Translations under genes and position numbers: made by a program | Part shown: one piece after another, positions 51,537 to 60,701 of the stretch | Position numbering within the stretch: position 1 is the first letter of the stretch | Layout of the letters: the number at the start of each line of letters is the position of its first letter | The notes under the pieces: model-generated | Told to the model about the DNA's origin: nothing | Databases searched by the model: none | The model's input: only the letters and a program-made list of their open reading frames with translations | Origin: Tumebacillus permanentifrigoris | GTDB taxonomy: Bacteria > Bacillota > Bacilli > Tumebacillales > Tumebacillaceae | Direction: 5' to 3' | DNA length: 64,000 nucleotides | NCBI RefSeq assembly: GCF_003148565.1 | Contig: NZ_QGGL01000005.1 | Location: 62,001 to 126,000, forward strand

Positions 51537-52745
51537 TTACGCGTTCCAACCGATCAACAGCGTCAGGGCTGCAAACGCGAGGTACCCTGCGCCATACAAC
51601 CAACGTTGCTTCGCTTCGTAGCCAGGCATTCCGACTACCATTCCGATCAAGAACCCGCCCGCCAGACCGCCGAGGTGACCCCAGTAGTCGATGCGCGGGA
51701 TGATAAATCCGATGACAAGGTTGAGCGCCAACAAATAGTAGACCGACGATCCGATGCTCATCGAGAACGCCTTGCGATCGGTGCGCCCGAAGGCCAGCAA
51801 CGCACCCATCAAGCCAAAAATCGCTCCAGATGCACCGAGCGACGGATTGTCATTGAAGGCAAACGACAGCATGCACCCGGCGACCCCCGCCAACACATAC
51901 ACGATCAGGAACCGTGTACCGCCGTAGATGCGCTCGACATAGCGGCCGAGCACCCAGAGGCTCCACATGTTGAAAAAGATATGCGACACATCATAATGGA
52001 AAAACACCGGGGTCAGCAGGCGGAACAGTTCCCCGTTGCGGATCAATTCCGGCACCATGAGCCCGTTGTACAAAAACTGCTCGCTGGTGTCGAGCCGCCC
52101 GATCAAGAAGATCAGCACGGTGAGCGCGAGGATGCCGATCGTGAAGATCGTTTTCTTCCCTTCGTTGAGCGGCGAGAGGATGCGCTCTTGGCGACGCTCA
52201 GAGAGTTCGACAAGTTGGTCCTCCCACTGCTCGCTCGTGCGCCAGAGCAGTTCGTCCGGGTACTTTCGATTCGGATAGTTGGCGATCAGTTCGCGCAAGG
52301 GCTCCACCGTGATCCCCCGCACCGCCTTGCCGTCCGGCCACTCGCCTAGCACGCCGCGTGAGAGATCGACAGCGACGGCGGCAGCGCCGATACTTTTTAG
52401 ATACCCGAGATACTGTGTCGTGCGGGCGATCTCCCGCATGTTTTCATCAGATCGCCATTGGGAGAAGATAAAAAAGGTAACGCTGTACACATTCTGCGAC
52501 CGTTGCCGTTCGCCAAAACTCTTGGCATCATGCTCCATGATCGCTTGAATGCGCTCAACAGTCAGTCCATCTGCTGGGAGCAGACGCACGTATTGGAGAG
52601 ACTGAAACTGCTGCCGAGCGAGCAGAACTTGCGGAGTGCCTTGCCCCTCACTTGCGTCCTGTGGCAAAATAGTAAAGTCATCATGTGCGATAAGGTATTG
52701 CGCCATTCCATAGAGAAAGGTGCTAAACTGCTGTTGTTCGCTCAC
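51537..52745 (-). CDS. Rhomboid-family intramembrane protease with N-terminal cytosolic domain (402 aa)
   Basis: GTG 52745 follows GGGAGGG. About 210 residues of soluble domain (similar in layout to B. subtilis GluP/YqgP) precede seven hydrophobic segments. Catalytic Ser lies in LGASGAIFGLMGA, His in YWGHLGGLAGG; HIFFNMWSL supplies the oxyanion His/Asn. Rhomboids cleave transmembrane segments. Divergent from the phosphoesterase; the two starts are 39 nt apart. Confidence 0.9.
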   Translation of the reverse strand: MSEQQQFSTFLYGMAQYLIAHDDFTILPQDASEGQGTPQVLLARQQFQSLQYVRLLPADGLTVERIQAIMEHDAKSFGERQRSQNVYSVTFFIFSQWRSDENMREIARTTQYLGYLKSIGAAAVAVDLSRGVLGEWPDGKAVRGITVEPLRELIANYPNRKYPDELLWRTSEQWEDQLVELSERRQERILSPLNEGKKTIFTIGILALTVLIFLIGRLDTSEQFLYNGLMVPELIRNGELFRLLTPVFFHYDVSHIFFNMWSLWVLGRYVERIYGGTRFLIVYVLAGVAGCMLSFAFNDNPSLGASGAIFGLMGALLAFGRTDRKAFSMSIGSSVYYLLALNLVIGFIIPRIDYWGHLGGLAGGFLIGMVVGMPGYEAKQRWLYGAGYLAFAALTLLIGWNA

Positions 52746-52784
52746 AGAACTGCTCCCTCCCTTGTCTTGAAAGGATGTGTACAT

Positions 52785-53477
52785 ATGAACATCTTCGCCA
52801 TCGGCGATTTGCATCTGTCCTTCGCCAACCCGAAACCGATGGACATCTTCGGCGGGAATTGGACGGATCACCCGGAGAAGATCCGTCAGCATTGGGAAGC
52901 GATGGTGTCACCGGACGACCTCGTGTTGATCCCCGGCGACATCTCGTGGGCGATGTCGCTCGACGAGGCCCGACTCGACCTCGACTTCATCGCCGCACTC
53001 CCTGGCCGCAAACTGATGATCCGTGGCAACCACGACTATTGGTGGTCGACCGTCTCCAAAGTACGCAAGGCGCTCGACCCTTCGATACAAGTCTTGCAAA
53101 ACGACTCGATCACCATCGGCGACATCACATTCGCCGCCACACGCGGATGGGATTGTCCGGGCAGCTATTCGTTTGACGAACATGACCGCCAAGTCTACGA
53201 GCGTGAGATCGGACGGCTAAAACTGTCGCTCGACCACGCGATGAAATCAGGTGCGAAGCGACTGTGGGTGATGTTGCACTACCCGCCGACCAACGAGAAA
53301 CACCAAGAGACCGGCTTCCTCGACGTCCTGCGCCAGTACCCCGTGGAAAAAGTCGTCTACGGCCATCTGCATGGTGCAGACGGTCACAAAGGCGCATTTG
53401 CAGGTGTACACGATGGCATCGAGTATCATCTGGTCGCTTGTGACTATTTAGATTTTGCCCCGCTAAAACTCACGTGA
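52785..53477 (+). CDS. Metallophosphoesterase (230 aa)
   Basis: ATG 52785 with GAAAGGATG upstream; the longer frame to 52458 runs through the rhomboid gene and is rejected. Motifs: IGDLHLS, PGDISW, RGNHDYWW, MLHYPP and YGHLHGAD, so the di-metal site is complete. This short single-domain type is widespread in Bacillota and of unknown substrate. A stem-loop terminator follows. Confidence 0.88.
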   Translation: MNIFAIGDLHLSFANPKPMDIFGGNWTDHPEKIRQHWEAMVSPDDLVLIPGDISWAMSLDEARLDLDFIAALPGRKLMIRGNHDYWWSTVSKVRKALDPSIQVLQNDSITIGDITFAATRGWDCPGSYSFDEHDRQVYEREIGRLKLSLDHAMKSGAKRLWVMLHYPPTNEKHQETGFLDVLRQYPVEKVVYGHLHGADGHKGAFAGVHDGIEYHLVACDYLDFAPLKLT

Positions 53478-53492
53478 GTAGCGGGGCTTTTT
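53457..53492 (+). terminator. Terminator of the metallophosphoesterase gene
   Basis: CCCCGCTA and TAGCGGGG with an internal ACTCACGTGAGT palindrome, then CTTTTTCTTTTT. Confidence 0.8.
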
Positions 53493-53503
53493 CTTTTTGT
53501 GAA

Positions 53504-54457
53504 TTAAAGGGTTGGAAGATGGCGCAAAGCGGCCCGCGCTTCCTCGACCATCGTGGAGATCACGTCCGCCACCGTCGGGATCGAATGGATCAGACCGCAG
53601 CCTTGACCGCTGTAGGCAAACCCGTGTTCGAGATCGCCCTCAAGCGCGCCGATGCGGTTTTTCTCCCCTTTGACCAGCGGGTAGAGCTCGTCAGACGACG
53701 GGAACGTGCGCTCAAAAGTCAGCACGCCATTGACGTAGGGGGCTTTCAAGACGCGAGTTACGCGGCCGACACTGCGCTCGATCATCGTGGTGTCCTCGGC
53801 GCGTGCGGCGACGATTTTTTGTTTGTAGTCCTCATGTGCAGGCGACTCCACCGTGGCGACCAAGCGCGTGCCCAACTGTACCCCAGCGGCACCCAAGGCC
53901 AGCGCTGCGACCAGACCCCGACCGTCCGCAACACCGCCCGCAGCGATCACCGGAACGGAAACGCAACTTGCCACCTGTGGGATCAGCGCGAACGTCGTCA
54001 CTTCCGACGGTCCGTTGTGCCCACCTGCTTCATAGCCTTCTGCGATCAGGATATCCGCACCCGCTTGCTCCGCTTTTTGCGCATGCATCGCCGTGGAGAT
54101 CACGACCATCACCGGCAGTCCCGCCGCTTGGAAAACTGGGATAAACGGACGCGGGTTGCCGGCCGAGATCGAGACTGCACGCAGGTGTTGCTTGTATTTG
54201 AGGATCAGTTCCACCCGCTCGCTCGGATCGCTGTGCTCCCCGATCGGCAAGTTGACGCCGAACGGTTTGTTCGTCGACTCGATGGCGATCTGAATCTGCT
54301 TTTCAAAATCCTCCAACGAGCGCCCCGCTGACCCGACTTGGCCAAATCCACCTGCGTTCGACACCGCCGCCGCCAGCCGCCCATCTCCTATGTAAGCCAA
54401 ACCACCTTCGAGGATCGGGTGCTCTACCCCGAGTAACTCCAACAATCGTTGTTTCAT
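53504..54457 (-). CDS. Nitronate monooxygenase / FabK-like FMN enzyme (317 aa)
   Basis: SD AGGAGG. TIM-barrel FMN family: HPILEGGLAYIG, NAGGFGQVGSAG, FGVNLPI, AEGYEAGGHNG with the catalytic His, AAGGVADGRGL, and GVQLGTRLVAT for phosphate binding. The nitronate monooxygenase and enoyl-ACP reductase II groups share these motifs; the isolated location, away from fab genes, favours the former. Confidence 0.85.
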   Translation of the reverse strand: MKQRLLELLGVEHPILEGGLAYIGDGRLAAAVSNAGGFGQVGSAGRSLEDFEKQIQIAIESTNKPFGVNLPIGEHSDPSERVELILKYKQHLRAVSISAGNPRPFIPVFQAAGLPVMVVISTAMHAQKAEQAGADILIAEGYEAGGHNGPSEVTTFALIPQVASCVSVPVIAAGGVADGRGLVAALALGAAGVQLGTRLVATVESPAHEDYKQKIVAARAEDTTMIERSVGRVTRVLKAPYVNGVLTFERTFPSSDELYPLVKGEKNRIGALEGDLEHGFAYSGQGCGLIHSIPTVADVISTMVEEARAALRHLPTL

Positions 54458-54499
54458 TCTATACGACCTCCTCTCTCCACCATCCTACCATATCTAGAC

Positions 54500-54535
54500 A
54501 AAAAAAAGGACGCACACAGAGGTGGCGTCCTTTTT
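54500..54535 (-). terminator. Terminator of folE
   Basis: AAAAAGGACGC and GCGTCC with T-run on the minus strand, 14 nt after the folE stop. Confidence 0.75.
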
Positions 54536-54548
54536 CGAGCGCTCCAGA

Positions 54549-55118
54549 TTAGCCGCGCATCAGCGAGAAAACTTCCGCTCGTGCTTGCGGGTCTGCTTGA
54601 TAGATCCCGCGCACCGAGGTGGTGATCGTCGAAGCACCGGGCTTGCGAACGCCGCGCATCGTCATGCACATGTGCTCCGCTTCGACGATGACAGCGACGC
54701 CATGCGGGTCGATCTTGTTGACGAGCGAGTCTGCGATCGTCGAAGTGATCCGCTCTTGCAGTTGCGGTTGGCGGGCGACCGTTTCCACAACGCGCGCCAG
54801 TTTGGACAGGCCGGTAACACGACCGCCACGCGGGATGTAGGCGACGTGTGCCTTGCCGTAGAACGGGACGAGATGATGTTCGCACATCGAGAAGAACGGG
54901 ATGTCCTTCACGATGACAACCTCCTCATGCATTTCGTTGAACAGCGCGGAGAGCTCGTCCTCCGGGTTTTTGCCAAGTCCGGAGAAAACTTCTGCGTACA
55001 TCTTGGCGACACGCTTCGGGGTGTCGAGCAGCCCTTCACGGTTCGGGTCTTCCCCGACCGCTTCGAGAATCATGCGGACAGCTTCCTCTATTTGATTGAA
55101 ATTTACATCCTTCATCAT
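54549..55118 (-). CDS. folE: GTP cyclohydrolase I (189 aa)
   Basis: Makes 7,8-dihydroneopterin triphosphate from GTP. Zinc ligands in MCEHHLVPF (Cys, His) and HMCMTMRG (Cys). Other blocks: [28 protein letters not shown], and a C-terminal REEFLSL-like [17 protein letters not shown]. It has a near-consensus promoter and no pterin-pathway neighbours; it may serve folate or queuosine synthesis. Confidence 0.95.
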   Translation of the reverse strand: MMKDVNFNQIEEAVRMILEAVGEDPNREGLLDTPKRVAKMYAEVFSGLGKNPEDELSALFNEMHEEVVIVKDIPFFSMCEHHLVPFYGKAHVAYIPRGGRVTGLSKLARVVETVARQPQLQERITSTIADSLVNKIDPHGVAVIVEAEHMCMTMRGVRKPGASTITTSVRGIYQADPQARAEVFSLMRG

Positions 55119-55196
55119 CTACATCCAACCTCCTATGAAAAACCTTACGGAATATGTGTTGTACAAAAGTTCTACAAAAATTACAAAACTAGAATT

Positions 55197-55226
55197 ACTA
55201 TAGCGGTATTGACCGACCTTTGTCAA
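55197..55226 (-). promoter_or_regulatory. Promoter of folE
   Basis: -35 TTGACA (55221-55226), 18-nt spacer, -10 TATAGT (55197-55202); leader of about 70 nt. Confidence 0.75.
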
Positions 55227-55279
55227 ACCTTTCACCTAAAAGCGTGTCCAACCTTACAAATTCCTATCGAACTTCCTCG

Positions 55280-55312
55280 AAAAAAATCCCCTGCCGCATC
55301 GCGGAGGGGATT
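55280..55312 (-). terminator. Terminator of the PBP gene
   Basis: AATCCCCT and AGGGGATT arms with inner CCGC/GCGG pairing, T6 on the minus strand. Confidence 0.8.
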
Positions 55313-55321
55313 GCGAACTCA

Positions 55322-57829
55322 CTATGGTGTCTGCCCTTGTGAAGGAGGCGGGAGCGGAATTGAAGGTTGGCCACCTGTGCCCGGTTGTGTGCTTCCACCA
55401 GTGCCTTGCGTGGTGCCGCCACCCCCAGTGCCCGGCTGTGTGGTGCCACCGCCCGTGTTGCCAGCTGGCGGCTTGGTACCACCCGTGTCTGGGGTGCCCG
55501 GTTGAGTCGGAGTTCCCGGCTGCTGTGGGGTCCCGGTGCCCGGTTGGGTCGTACCGCCCGTGCCGCCGGGTTGCGTTCCGTTGCCCGGCTGGGTCGGCGT
55601 CTGGGGATTCTCCGTCTTGCCGCCCGGAATGGTCACCGCTGCGAAGTTCGACTTGGACAGCTCCAGACCGTCCTTCCAGACGACCACGCTGTACCAGTAG
55701 GACTTGCCCGGCGTCAAGCTGGCGTCTGTAAACCCAGGCTTGCTGTACTCGCCCAGTGGAATCGAATTGACCGCCGTGCCGTCCGGTTGCTTGTCGGCGC
55801 GATAGAGGAAGTACTTCACGCCTTCGACATCGACGGGCGACCACGTGAGCTGGACCTTGCTGCCGTCATAGGAAGCGGCGAGGTCTTTGACGATCGCGTT
55901 CTTTTCCTTTTCTTTGTCCTTCTCCTTGTCACTGTCGGGCGCTTTTTCCTGCACGTTCGTGTCGAACGATTTGGACTTCACGCCCGCCAGACCTTGTGAC
56001 ATGACTTTCGCGAACAGCGAGGCTGGCAGTTCGGAGCCTTGACGCAAGTAATGCTGTTGGTCGGACTTGTCAAAGCCCATCCACGTCACCATCACGTATT
56101 CGCTCGTGTACCCTGCGAACCAAGCATCGCGGTTCCCAGCCGTGCCTTCCATCTCCGTGGTGCCGGTCTTGCCCGCCACATCACGTCCGGAGAGCTTCGC
56201 AGAAGTCCCGGTACCAGAATCGACGACAAGCTTCATCAACTTGGTCATCACTTTGGCTGTATCTGGCTTGATCGCTTGGTGTTGCTGGGTCTTGATCGAA
56301 GCCAATTCCGTGCCATTGTCAGTCTGGATCGAACGGATCGCAAACGGGGTGGTGCGTTGACCCGCATTGTCTGGCACGAACGCGGTGTACGCCCCTGCGA
56401 TATCCAGCGGTGACACTTCCACGTCTCCGAGGGCGATCGAGAGTTTGTTGGCATCTTCCTTGTCGAGCGGGACGCCAAAGTTCTGTGTGGCATACTTGTA
56501 CCCGACATCGATGCCCATTTCATAGAGCAACGAGGCGGCCGGCACGTTCCACGACATCTGAATCGCTTCTGTCATCGGCACCGTGTCTGTGTAGTAGTCC
56601 TTCCAGTTTTTCGGCTGGTAGGTGCCAAACTTCGTCCCCCGCTTGTTGTTTAACAGCGAGGTCGACTTTTTGAACCCGGTGTCAATCGCCGGCGCATAGT
56701 CGACGATCGGCTTGAACGACGAGCCCGGACGGACTTTTGCCATGCTCGCACGGTTGAACCCGCGCAGACCATGTTCGTCAGACTTGTCGCGCCCCCCGAT
56801 GATCGCCGCGATTCCACCGGTTTTCGGATCGAGCACGACCGAAGCCCCTTGGACGAGCTGACCGTCTGCTGCTGCGTTCGGGAAGTTTTTCGGGTCTTGA
56901 TACGCTGCTTCCAGAGACTCTTGGAATTTCGGGTCGAGGTGGGTGTAGACCTTCACGCCGCCACGCAGAATCTGTTCCGCGGGTACGTCGAGCTTCTGCT
57001 CTGCCTCTTCCAGAATGTAATCGAGGTAGTACGGGTACTTGATGTTATCGGTTGAACCCTTGATGTTTTTGCCTTTCACCAGCTTCACAGGCTCTTGTTT
57101 GGCCTTGTCTGCTTCGGCTTGTGTGATGCTTTCATTTTTCACCATCGCGTCGAGCACGATGTTGCGGCGCTTGATCGCGGCTTCGATGTTTTGTTCGACA
57201 TAGGGGTCATACGCAGACGGCGCATTCGGCAGACCCGCGAGCAGGGCACTTTCGCCCAAGGTCAGGTCCTTCATATGGTCGCCTTTGTCGAAGTACACTT
57301 CTGCAGCCATCTTGATCCCCGTCGCACCGTGTCCAAAGTAGACGCGGTTGAGGTACATCTCCAAGATGTCTTCCTTCGAATAATTGCGCTCGATTTGCGC
57401 GGCGAGGTACACTTCCTTGACTTTGCGGGAGAGCGTTTTGTCCTGTGTCAGGTACACGTTCTTCGCCAACTGCTGGGTCAAGGTCGAACCGCCCTCTGCA
57501 GCCGAACGGGTCAGGATGTCGCGCCAGATCGCACGGCCGATCGACCGGAAGTCGATGCCGTTGTGATCGTAGAAACGACTGTCCTCGACGGCCACAACGC
57601 CATCGGAAATCCACTTCGGAACTTCATTGAGCCCCGCGTGTTCGCCAGGTTGCGCTTGGAACGACATCATCTCGTTGTCATTTTTGTCAAAAATCTGTGT
57701 GGTTTTATACTCAAGCTCTAATTTCGACGGATCAAACGTGGGGAGCGCAATGCTGCACCCGATCAAGATCACAGAGATCGCCGTAATAAAAAAGGCGATC
57801 AGCAAACTACGCAAGATCTTCTTGCCCAA
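55322..57829 (-). CDS. Class A penicillin-binding protein 1A-type (835 aa)
   Basis: TTG 57829 is chosen (SD AGAGGTG 6 nt upstream); longer frames lack SD. One N-terminal TM (SLLIAFFITAISVILIGC). GT51 glycosyltransferase with catalytic Glu in VAVEDSRFYDH, and GGSTLTQQLAKN and RKVKEVYLAAQIE. Transpeptidase with PGSSFKP (SxxK), SWN and KTGTT. An FN3 domain (SYDGSKVQLTWSPVDVEG) follows, and then a tail of about 90 residues of Pro, Gly, Thr and Gln only, probably spanning the wall. Builds and cross-links peptidoglycan. Confidence 0.93.
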   Translation of the reverse strand: MGKKILRSLLIAFFITAISVILIGCSIALPTFDPSKLELEYKTTQIFDKNDNEMMSFQAQPGEHAGLNEVPKWISDGVVAVEDSRFYDHNGIDFRSIGRAIWRDILTRSAAEGGSTLTQQLAKNVYLTQDKTLSRKVKEVYLAAQIERNYSKEDILEMYLNRVYFGHGATGIKMAAEVYFDKGDHMKDLTLGESALLAGLPNAPSAYDPYVEQNIEAAIKRRNIVLDAMVKNESITQAEADKAKQEPVKLVKGKNIKGSTDNIKYPYYLDYILEEAEQKLDVPAEQILRGGVKVYTHLDPKFQESLEAAYQDPKNFPNAAADGQLVQGASVVLDPKTGGIAAIIGGRDKSDEHGLRGFNRASMAKVRPGSSFKPIVDYAPAIDTGFKKSTSLLNNKRGTKFGTYQPKNWKDYYTDTVPMTEAIQMSWNVPAASLLYEMGIDVGYKYATQNFGVPLDKEDANKLSIALGDVEVSPLDIAGAYTAFVPDNAGQRTTPFAIRSIQTDNGTELASIKTQQHQAIKPDTAKVMTKLMKLVVDSGTGTSAKLSGRDVAGKTGTTEMEGTAGNRDAWFAGYTSEYVMVTWMGFDKSDQQHYLRQGSELPASLFAKVMSQGLAGVKSKSFDTNVQEKAPDSDKEKDKEKEKNAIVKDLAASYDGSKVQLTWSPVDVEGVKYFLYRADKQPDGTAVNSIPLGEYSKPGFTDASLTPGKSYWYSVVVWKDGLELSKSNFAAVTIPGGKTENPQTPTQPGNGTQPGGTGGTTQPGTGTPQQPGTPTQPGTPDTGGTKPPAGNTGGGTTQPGTGGGGTTQGTGGSTQPGTGGQPSIPLPPPSQGQTP

Positions 57830-57954
57830 GTCTATCACCTCTTCTGAACATTCTACCCTGCCATCTTGCGCACGACAACATGAGGTTCGCACATGATAAG
57901 GACTCTTCTTACTTCTATTCGTACACCAAGGCTTTTTTTTGACCCACAAGGTAC

Positions 57955-58001
57955 AAAAAGCCCCTCCCACTGTATTAGACGCGACAGAGCGGGAAGGGCT
58001 T
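57955..58001 (-). terminator. Terminator of the YkoP-like gene
   Basis: AAGCCC.TCCC and GGGA.GGGCTT arms with long loop; T-run CTTTTTG on the minus strand. Confidence 0.65.
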
Positions 58002-58037
58002 CATGTTTTGTTAGTAGCTGAAATTTTCTGATTATGT

Positions 58038-58601
58038 TCAGGAGTCTCCGTAACGTCGAAACAATTCCCCGGCGGGGAGCACGACGCGCTTGATCTTCAT
58101 CGCCTGCTCGCGCACCTGCAACCGCTGGGAGCCGTTGGGGTGGCAGAGGGCCATCATCAAGCGCATGTACCAGTTCTTAAATCGATACCACGCGGTGTCT
58201 GGCACATTCATCACCGTGAATCCGAAATGTTCCACGCCGCGATTGAGCAACGTGACGCCCATCAGCGCTTTGATGCGCGCGCTGCGTGGATGGTTGCGCA
58301 CAAACTCCGCCAGCTCGGGGAGCGAACGACGCACTTCGCGTGCAACGATGATCCCCCGTCGGTTGTCAGACTGGATGCCTTTGAGCACATTTTGCAAACG
58401 CATGTTGTAAAAATGGAGAAACCCGACCCAATCACCGTCCTCCACAACACCACCGCCCGGAAGGAAGATGTCAGGTCCAGCATAATGACGGATGCGAATG
58501 CGAAAAATATTGGTACCGTCAAGATCTTCGTAATCGAAGTGCCGGATTCGCCTGTACAAGTGATCCCCCACTTGCCACAGTGCAAGCAAGACGCGGTTCA
58601 T
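58038..58601 (-). CDS. YkoP-like protein (187 aa)
   Basis: SD GGGGGTGG. N-terminal residues VLLALWQVGDHLYRRIRHF, then FRIRIRHYAGPDIFLPGGGVVEDGDWVGFLHFYN resemble the YkoP domain (Bacillus, often next to or fused with polysaccharide deacetylases). The C-terminal half is helical with FKNWYMRLMMALCHP. No TM helix or signal peptide. Function unknown. Confidence 0.7.
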   Translation of the reverse strand: MNRVLLALWQVGDHLYRRIRHFDYEDLDGTNIFRIRIRHYAGPDIFLPGGGVVEDGDWVGFLHFYNMRLQNVLKGIQSDNRRGIIVAREVRRSLPELAEFVRNHPRSARIKALMGVTLLNRGVEHFGFTVMNVPDTAWYRFKNWYMRLMMALCHPNGSQRLQVREQAMKIKRVVLPAGELFRRYGDS

Positions 58602-58684
58602 CTGGCCACCCCCATAAGGTCGGTTGTCGCGAGTAGTATGGGTCTATGACCTTCAATGTATGCTGACCAGGTTTCGTACAGAAC

Positions 58685-58716
58685 AAAAAAGTCCCAGGAT
58701 AAGTTCCTAGGACTTG
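58685..58716 (-). terminator. Terminator of the cold-shock gene
   Basis: AAGTCC.AGGA and TCCT.GGACTT arms, T6 on the minus strand. Confidence 0.8.
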
Positions 58717-58738
58717 AGACTGCCGTGTTACGCTCAGC

Positions 58739-58936
58739 TTACAGCTTCGTTACGTTTGCAGCCTGCGGGCCACGTGCGCCTTCGACGATATCGAAGTTAA
58801 CTTCTTGGCCTTCTTCGAGGGTTTTGAAACCGTCGGATTGGATCGCGGAGAAGTGTACGAATACATCGCCACCCTCTTCTTGCTCGATGAAACCGTAGCC
58901 TTTTTCTGCGTTGAACCATTTTACTTTACCTTGCAT
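58739..58936 (-). CDS. CspA-family cold-shock protein (65 aa)
   Basis: ATG 58936 after TAGGAGG; a 104-codon extension upstream is non-coding leader. OB-fold with RNP1 KGYGFIE and RNP2 DVFVHFSAI and the start [13 protein letters not shown]. Binds single-stranded RNA/DNA as an RNA chaperone. The mRNA leader is short (about 40 nt) with a 15-bp palindrome at its beginning. Confidence 0.95.
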   Translation of the reverse strand: MQGKVKWFNAEKGYGFIEQEEGGDVFVHFSAIQSDGFKTLEEGQEVNFDIVEGARGPQAANVTKL

Positions 58937-58961
58937 TGGGAAGCCTCCTAAAGGTACATTA

Positions 58962-58976
58962 AAAGGTGACACCTTT
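58962..58976. promoter_or_regulatory. 15-bp palindrome at the cspA transcription start
   Basis: AAAGGTG-A-CACCTTT, exact 7-bp arms, falls at +1 to +15 of the predicted transcript. Operator, 5' RNA hairpin, or both. Confidence 0.5.
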
Positions 58977-58983
58977 GTCTCAC

Positions 58984-59013
58984 ATTTTACCGTGAAACTT
59001 CCATCAGTGTCAA
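58984..59013 (-). promoter_or_regulatory. Promoter of the cold-shock gene
   Basis: -35 TTGACA (59008-59013), 18-nt spacer, -10 TAAAAT (58984-58989). Confidence 0.75.
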
Positions 59014-59069
59014 CGAACTCAAGGTCACATTCTAAAAGAAAATTCACAATCACAGTCAGGAGCTATTCC

Positions 59070-59450
59070 ATGAAACGACAACGCACACACATCAGCCACG
59101 TCTATCTGGTCAGCGTTGAGGACCCGGATGATTATTATCACAAGCCCGAAGGTGTCCTGTTCATCGACAACTTGGGCAACCACACCCTCTATTCCGCAGA
59201 CTCTCGCTTTAACTTTTTGCGCAATGCGGTGCACAAATTTCCGTACAAGGAATTAGAGGAAGGCGTGGCGTTTCGAGATCATGAAGTTCGGATTACCGAC
59301 TTGACCGATACCTTTCGTGCCGAATTTGAATTAACTGTAGACGACATGCTCGAAATTTTGAAACGGGTCTACGAGAGCAGCCCGCTTCAGTTGTTTTTCC
59401 TCGAAAAACATCTCGACCCTCAGAACTACAATCAGCCGTTCGTGCCCTAA
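59070..59450 (+). CDS. Conserved hypothetical protein (126 aa)
   Basis: ATG 59070 follows CAGGAG. Soluble alpha/beta protein; starts MKRQRTHISHVYLVSVEDPD, with a strand-rich middle (GVLFIDNLGNHTLYSADSRF) and helical C-terminus (MLEILKRVYESSPLQLFFLEK). No known motif. Divergent from the cold-shock gene. Confidence 0.6.
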   Translation: MKRQRTHISHVYLVSVEDPDDYYHKPEGVLFIDNLGNHTLYSADSRFNFLRNAVHKFPYKELEEGVAFRDHEVRITDLTDTFRAEFELTVDDMLEILKRVYESSPLQLFFLEKHLDPQNYNQPFVP

Positions 59451-59466
59451 AAGGGGCTGGCACAGC

Positions 59467-59501
59467 AAAAAAGGGATAGCGCGAAAAACGCCCTATCCCT
59501 T
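59467..59501 (+). terminator. Terminator of the 126-aa protein gene
   Basis: AAGGGATAG.GCG and CGC.CTATCCCTT arms around AAAAA. Confidence 0.7.
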
Positions 59502-59559
59502 GCCTATGTAGAGAAACCCCAGTGCTCCAACCGAGGAGTTCTTCGAATACCCTACCTGT

Positions 59560-59585
59560 AAAAAGCGGCGAACTGCCGCTTTTTA
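59560..59585 (-). terminator. Terminator of the cysK operon
   Basis: AAAAAGCGGC-GAACT-GCCGCTTTTT, exact, directly at the end of the SDR gene. Confidence 0.85.
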
Positions 59586-60359
59586 CTTTTTCCGGGCGAG
59601 TGCTCTGTGATAAACACCTGGGAACAGATGGCGCAACGCCAACCCCACGCGGCCGATTCGGGGCAGGATGTAGACCGGCTTGCGCTCGCGAGTTGCACGC
59701 AACACCGCGTCCGCCACCTGCTCTGCACGCAGGAAGTTCGTCATCTTGGGCAACGTGCTACGATCTGCACGGTCAAAAAACGGCGTGTCGACCGGCCCAG
59801 GATTGACTGTCGAGAGGTGTACACCCGTTCCGTGCAATTCGAATCGCAATCCTTCGGAAAAGCCCTGCACCGCAAATTTCGTTGCGGCGTAAGCGCCATG
59901 CGTCGGAGTGGCAAAAAAACTGGCGATCGACGCGAGGTTGATGATGTGCCCGCTGTGACGTTCGAGCATCGACGGCAACACCGCTTTTGTCATGCGCACG
60001 AGGCCGAAATAGTTGACTGCCATCATGTCCTCGATCTCTTCGTTGCTCATCTCAACGGTGTCGCGGAACAGACCGTAGCCTGCATTGTTGACGAGGATGT
60101 CGATATGTCCGAAGCGACCGAACACCTCAGAGACCACCTGATCCACTTGCTGGTTCGAGCGCACATCCAATTCAAACACCGGAGCGTCGATGCTGTACCG
60201 CTCCCGGATCTCAGCGGCTACATCGAGCAATTTGTCAACCGACCGTGCCGCCAGCACCGGAATCGCTCCAGCGGCGGCAAACTTCAAAGCCGCCACGCGA
60301 CCGATCCCGCTGGAACTGCCGGTGATCAACACGATCTTGTCGCGAAGGGATCCCGACAT
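59583..60359 (-). CDS. SDR-family oxidoreductase (258 aa)
   Basis: ATG 60359 shares one base with the rhodanese stop (TAATG), SD GGAGGA. NAD(P) motif TGSSSGIG, NNAGYG, active site INLASIAS and YAATK. The C-terminal basic tail (YHRALARKK) follows a hydrophobic patch, as in membrane-associated YqjQ/DltE-like SDRs. Third gene of the cysK-rhodanese operon. Confidence 0.85.
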   Translation of the reverse strand: MSGSLRDKIVLITGSSSGIGRVAALKFAAAGAIPVLAARSVDKLLDVAAEIRERYSIDAPVFELDVRSNQQVDQVVSEVFGRFGHIDILVNNAGYGLFRDTVEMSNEEIEDMMAVNYFGLVRMTKAVLPSMLERHSGHIINLASIASFFATPTHGAYAATKFAVQGFSEGLRFELHGTGVHLSTVNPGPVDTPFFDRADRSTLPKMTNFLRAEQVADAVLRATRERKPVYILPRIGRVGLALRHLFPGVYHRALARKK

Positions 60360-60697
60360 TATTCCTCCATGCCGGTCTTGACCGGTTCCTTCCATGACAT
60401 CATGCCGCCGTAGAAGTTGTGCACGTTCGAGAAGCCGTTTGCTTTTAAGTAGTGTGCCACTTGATGGCTGCGATTGCCACTGCGACAGATGAAGACGTAT
60501 TCCTTGTCCTTTTCAAGTTCGGACATTTTGCTCGGGATCGTGTTCATCGGCACGAGCGGAACGCCAGGGATGTGACCGGCATCGTATTCGTGCGGTTCGC
60601 GGACGTCGATGAGGACGATTTCCTTTTTGCTTTCAATGATTTCCTTCAGACCTTCGGCGTCGATTTGCGGAACACCGTCGATGATTTTGTTGGACAT
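60359..60697 (-). CDS. Rhodanese-domain protein (112 aa)
   Basis: ATG 60697 with AAGGAG. Single rhodanese fold: VLIDVREPHEYDAGHIPG, active-site loop ICRSGNRS with catalytic Cys, and YGGMMSWKEP. Transfers sulfane sulfur or binds it; the preceding cysteine synthase links it to cysteine-derived sulfur handling. The SD overlaps the end of cysK. Confidence 0.9.
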   Translation of the reverse strand: MSNKIIDGVPQIDAEGLKEIIESKKEIVLIDVREPHEYDAGHIPGVPLVPMNTIPSKMSELEKDKEYVFICRSGNRSHQVAHYLKANGFSNVHNFYGGMMSWKEPVKTGMEE

Positions 60698-60701
60698 ATG
60701 T

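Noticed and set aside
52458-52784. 109-residue N-terminal extension of the metallophosphoesterase
   Set aside because: Lies antisense within the rhomboid gene; the SD at ATG 52785 and the motif IGDLHLS near the start fix the true beginning.
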